This document shows, in pieces, positions 58,691 through 64,000 of a stretch of DNA of 64,000 bases. The notes below the pieces were generated by a model. The model had not been told where the DNA came from and ran no database searches. It saw only the letters and a list, made by a program, of their open reading frames with translations. The DNA comes from Cavia porcellus. Taxonomy: Eukaryota; Chordata; Mammalia; Rodentia; Caviidae. The stretch lies in assembly GCF_034190915.1 (NCBI RefSeq), contig NW_026947506.1, forward strand, positions 12,523,501 to 12,587,500, given 5' to 3'. Positions within the stretch are counted from its first letter, which is position 1. The number at the start of each line of letters is the position of its first letter. A program made the translations under genes and the position numbers.

Positions 58691-61600
58691 ATTATAAGTT
58701 CCATATTAAATTTCTTTCCTTGAAAACCCTGACTACAACAGATAGGAAAGGGTAAGAGGTGATATTTTTCAGACATGACAAAGTTCTTTAGTTAGCTAAT
58801 GTTCCATGCCACTTTTCTTGTGTGGAGAAGCCCAGCTCTATTAATAGCTTGGTTTTGAAGACTGTTAATAGATTCTCTACGGATATTAAGCCATTACATT
58901 CTGTGTTGCATGATCAAGAAGCACATGGGTTAGGAACCTGCATGGTGCTTCTTGTCACCTGAACCTAGCCTTTGTAGCCTATGCTGTCTGGCCTCTGTGT
59001 ACCTGAATTGCCAATAAAGGATGCACTCACAGATGCAGTCATTTTATATTCACTAATAATTTGCAAGTATATTGACATGTTATTTCTTGTTGCTGAATCT
59101 TACCTTTCATGACAAAGAACATCTAAAGAAATTTATGACCACCAAGCCATCCCTTCAAAGAATACTGAAAGACAGTTTAGATACTCAGGGAGTAAAACTA
59201 CTAAGCAAGACAGACAATCAAGCACAGTAAACCAATATATAACAGTTATAAACATTAATGCGAATGGGCTCAATTCACCAATTAAAAGAAACTGACTGGT
59301 AGAACGGATCAAGAAACAATGGCCAATCACATGCTGTCTACAAGAAACCCATCTAACCAAAAATTAAACTCACAGATTGAAATTCAAAGGTGAAAAACAA
59401 TACAAAATGCAACAGGAAGTGAAAAAAAACAAGGGTAGCTATTTTGTTTGCAGACAGTGTGAATTTCAAATTAGGAATGATTCTAAGACATAAAGAAGGT
59501 CACTACATACAGGTTAGGGGAAAGCTTCAAGAGGAAGAGATAACTCTCTTAAATACATAGGCACCAAATTCCAGAACACAAAGTTATCCAAATCAAGTAT
59601 ATATAAATGTGAAAAATCAAATAAGCAATAACACAATTCTATCAGGAGAACTTAACACACCAGAGACAGAACTTAACACACCCAGAGACAGATCAACCAG
59701 ACAAAAATCAGCAAAGAAATAACAGAACTGAATCACACCTGTAAACTAATGGACCTGATGGGCATACACAGAGTATTCCACATGACAACATCAGAATGTA
59801 TATTCTCTCAGCATTACATGGGATATTCGCTAAAATAGACCATATACTAGCCCACAGAACATTTTTAAATAAATGCAAAAGAGTTGAAATTATCTCATGC
59901 ATGTTATAAGATCATAGTTCCATAAATCTAGTAACTAATGATAAAAGAAACTGCAAAAATCACACAAACACATAGAAATTGAATAATAAACTCATGAGCA
60001 ATCCGTGGGTCACAGGGGAAATTATAGAACAAATTAGACAATACCTAAAAGTAAACAAAAGAACAGATACAATTTACTGGAATGTATGGGAGGCAATAAA
60101 GCAGTCCTCAGAGGAAAATTTATTGCACTGACTTCCCACATCAGGAAAACAGAATGAATAAAAATAAACAATCTGATGCTACACCTCAAATATCTAGAAA
60201 GACAAGAGCAAGTGAAGCCCAAAGCCAAAAGAAGGGAGGAAATTATAAAAATCAGAGCAGAAATTAGTGAAATAGAGACTAATAACACAATCCAAAAAAT
60301 CAATGAATGAAAGAGTTGGTTCTGTGAAAGAATAAATAAAATTCATAAACACCTAAGCTACCCTATTTAAAAAAGGGAAGAAGAAGCTTAAATTCCTGAA
60401 ATAAGGAATGCAAATTACAAAATCATAACAGACTCGGGAAATAAAGATCATCAACACCTATTTTAAAATTCTCTACTTTCACTGGTTTAATAATCCTGAA
60501 GAAATGGACAGATTCCTAGAAACATATGAAGTATGAAAGCTCGATCAAAAAGCTGTAAAACTACTGCATAACTCAATCTCTATTAATGAAATTGAAAATA
60601 TAATAATTCTCCTTACGTACAAAGAAGAGCCCAGTCACAGATGGATTCACTGTGGAATTCTACAAGAAATACAAAGAACTTAATGCCATCACTCCTCACA
60701 CACTTCAATTAAATCAAAAGAAAAACAATTCTTCCTTAATCATTCCTGGGAGCAAATATTATTCTAGTTGCAAAACCTGAGAAAGACCCAACTAAAAAAC
60801 AGAACTACAGGCCAGTCTCCCTAATGAACAGAGATGCAAAAATCCTCAGTAATATATTGGCAAAGAGGATGCAGCAAATCATCAAGATGATACACCACAA
60901 CCAAGTGCGATTCATCCCAGGCATGCAGGGATGTTTCACCATATGTAAATCAATCAATGTGATCCACCATATCAATAAAACCAAAGGTAAGAATCACATG
61001 AGCATTTCTATAGATGCAGAAAAAGCTTTTCATAAGGTGCAACTTCCATTCATGAAAAGAACCTTACAGAAAATTGGAATAGATGACCTTTACCTCAATA
61101 TGATAAAGGTCATCTTTGACCAACCATCAGCCAGCATCATATTAAATGGCCAAAAGCTGAAGGCATTTACCTTAAAATAAGGCACAAGGCAAGGAAGTCC
61201 TTCATCACTGTTCCTATTCAAAATAGTACTGGAAATACTAGCCAAAGCAATTAGATAATAGACAGAAATTAAAGGGGTAGAGATAGGAAAAGAGGAAGTT
61301 AAATTATTATTATTTGCAGATGACATGATATTCTACATAGAAGACCCTCAAAATTCCATTGGAAGTCTCCTAGATACAATAAATTCAGCAAAGTAGCTGA
61401 ATACAAAGTCAATACTCAAAAATTAATAGCATTCCTATACACTAAAAACAAAATCATTGAGAGAGAAATATGAAAAGCCACACACTTCACATTATCACCT
61501 AAAAAAATACTTTGGAATTAATCTCACAAAAGTAATTTAAAAAGTCTATATAAGGAAAATTATAATATCCTGAAAAAGAAATCCAAGAGAATCTCATAAA

Positions 61601-64000
61601 ATGGAACGATATTGCTTGTTCATGCATAGGACAACTAAATATTGTGAAAATGGCCTTTCTCTCAAAACTTTTACACAAATTCACAGCAATTCCAATGAAT
61701 ATGACATCAACATACCTCATAGATCTATAGAAATCACTCCTAAAATTAATCTGGAACCAGAAGAGACCTAGAATAGCAAGGCAATCCTAAGCAGCAAAGG
61801 AAAGGCAGGAGGCATCACAATCCCTGAGTCGAACTTATACTACTAAGCAATTATAATAAAATCAACATGATATTGGAATAAAAACAGATCTGAAGATCAA
61901 TGGAATAAATTAGAATATACAACCACAACTACAAACAAACTCAACCATCTTATCTTTGATAAAGGGTCCAAACATGTTCACTGGAAGAACCACAGTCTTT
62001 TCAATGAATTGTGCTTGAAAAACTGGCTCACCATAGGCTGAAAATTAAACTAGACCCATGCCTGTCACCACATAGGTGTTGTTCAAAGATATGAATATTA
62101 TAACAGAAACACTAAATCTGTTGGAAAATAAACAGGTAGCAAATCTTGAAGATTTAGGAGTAGGTAGAGAATTCATGAACAGGAATCAAACCACACCAGA
62201 AATACTTCCCAGAATCAATAACTGGGATCACATCTTATCAAAAAGTTTCTGCATGTCAAAAGAAATCTCCAGCATAGTAAAAAAAAAAACCCATAAGTTG
62301 GGAAAAAAATCTTAGTGAACCATTCCTCAGACAAAGGATTTCTATCTAAAATATATAGAGAATTAAAGAAAAATCGGAGCCCCAAAATTCAAAGATCCAA
62401 ACCAAAAATAGCATTTGAGATGAATACAGAGTTCTCAGATGAAGAAATACAAATGACAAATAAATACATGAAAAAAAATGTTCATCATCATTACTCATTA
62501 GAGAAATGCAAATTAAAACTACACTGAGATTCCATCTCACTCCAGAAAGAATGGCCAGGATCAAGAAAACTACCAACAACCAATGCTTGAGAGGCTGTGG
62601 GGAAAATGCACTGTTCATGGGGGTTTAAACTGGTGAAATCATTATGGAGGTCAGTATTGAGATTTCTCAAAAAGCTGGGATGTGAAGTCCCACTTGATCC
62701 ACCTATTCCACTTCTAGGCATATACCCAGAAGAACTGAAAGCATCATACATCAGTGATATATGTACACCCATTTTTATAGCAGCACAATTTGTAATAACC
62801 AGATCTTGGAAACAGCCTAAGTGTCTGTAATGTGAGGAATGGATAAAATCTGTGGTATTTATTCAATGGAGCACTATTCAGCTATAAAGAATGATCACAT
62901 TGAGATATTTATAAATAAATGGATTCAACTTGAGACTTTACTCATACATGAAATAAATCAAACTCACATGTATTAATACTGTATACTCTCCCTAATGTAA
63001 GAACCACTAAGAATACATAAGAGTGTATGGTAATCATGATTCCCCATTATATTGCTTTGGACACTCACATTGTTCCCATTCATTAGTTGGAATGGTTTTA
63101 TCGTGGATTGTTTGATTTTTTTTTATCTGTGATTGTATGAACAGCTATTTTTAAGAAAACAAGACATTATAATAGCCACTGGTAATTTAATATCATCTTG
63201 CTTTGAACTGCTACCATGCTTTTGTTCTTCTGTTTCCATTGGTTACTTCATGTTTTATCTTACTGGATTTTATTAATAAACAAATCTTTTTGTGATAGAA
63301 TAAACAAATCTTTTATGAATAATGAGATAGTGTGGTAACAATTTTCCATTTTCAGTTATTTGGTTTTGAATGTCCTGTAATAATTTCATTCTCTATAATA
63401 GTTTTATACTATTTTGTTATGTTTGTACTATTGTATATGAAGGTATACTCAACTATTTCAAGGAAAGAGAAATTATGGTAGCTACCGATATATTGGGTTA
63501 TCTTGTGGTGAAATACTGTGTTGCTTAAATTGTTCTGTTCTGAAAAAATATAATTTGAAAGTCTCCCATATCTTTTACTGATTTTGCTGATGTGAAAAAG
63601 ATGTAAGATGCACAATCTGAGTTCACAATAATCAATTATTAGAGCAGCATAGATGTATCAGAACTCATGGAAATTCAAATATAGGCTCCCCTTATACCAT
63701 CTAGAATTTGCCTTGAACCTAAGTGGTTCTGCAACATTTTACTAGACTTCTACAAGCACAAGAGGGATAAGTTTCTCAGAGACTCCCTTCTCCTTTTTAG
63801 TCTACATTACAAAGTGTGTAACAATGCCATGTCTCTATGGTCAGCAGATCCTCATGTCTTTGCTTCAAACTACTGTTCATGCCATCAATGCTATTTTTAC
63901 ATTGTCTGGGTAACCTAATTGTGTTATTGAAACAACTCTAGGTAAAATGCAATTTTACTCTTCAATTGAGCTAGAGAGTTTCACACTGCCTTTTCTCATT
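58691..64000. repeat. Module M, copy 2
   Basis: Colinear with 3,066-8,395, without the 1.2-kb antisense L1 insertion and without the RT deletion of copy 1. If the order holds, the next unit's ERV flank should start just beyond the window. Confidence 0.87.
59105..63550 (+). mobile_element. LINE-1 fragment, 5' truncated in ORF1, RT retained
   Basis: It starts with the ORF1 end (catgacaaagaacatctaaa) and enters endonuclease near 59,230. RT motifs: [23 protein letters not shown] at about 60,800-60,855 and [14 protein letters not shown] at about 61,300-61,345. The C-terminus lies near 62,600 and a 3' UTR runs to about 63,550. Multiple stops and frameshifts. It preserves the region missing at about 6,810 in the paralog. 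Confidence 0.87.

Overview
The window looks like AT-rich mammalian intergenic DNA, most likely from a rodent. The evidence is a degraded LINE-1 (L1) lineage with a rodent-like repetitive 5' UTR, B1-like SINE monomers, and many copies of an ID-like tRNA-derived SINE (box A ttagctcagtggcat, box B gttcgatcc). The SINE subtype does not look like the usual mouse/rat or squirrel form; I cannot name the species. I see no host protein-coding gene and no functional RNA gene. Almost everything recognisable is a transposable element or a duplicated copy of one.

Layout: the window is a mosaic of large, diverged segmental duplications. Module M (58,691-64,000) repeats 3,066-8,395. The left edge (1-3,065) repeats from 8,517 to about 11,030. 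Block D (17,165-19,491 plus 27,470-27,715) repeats at 47,680-50,350. Block C (44,630-47,642) repeats at 53,185-55,889. Block A (29,830-32,170) repeats at 55,890-58,160. Each copy carries its own later insertions, so their relative ages can be read from filled and empty sites.

Elements inside the duplications: an old class II (betaretrovirus-like) ERV lies at 205-3,065 (left copy, 3' end lost) and 8,720-15,866 (second copy, with a 3' LTR). It shows a TGTTGG...CCAACA LTR, a tRNA-Lys3-like primer-binding site, gag capsid, dUTPase, protease, RNase H and integrase remnants, a doubtful env, and no reverse transcriptase. A near full-length L1 (19,507-27,454) has a 15-bp target-site duplication and an empty site in the paralogous block. 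It has itself received two short L1 3'-end insertions and one SINE.

The youngest and best preserved element is a gammaretrovirus-like provirus on the minus strand (about 36,288-43,990). It has a 3' LTR, a polypurine tract, env with one frame change and one late stop, pol in the gag frame behind a gag amber stop but broken by two nonsense codons and one frame change, and a completely open gag with late-domain motifs, major homology region and zinc knuckle. Its 5' LTR and primer-binding site are absent: the leader runs into a fragment of an unrelated LTR family also present at 34,430-35,351. As it stands the provirus is defective.
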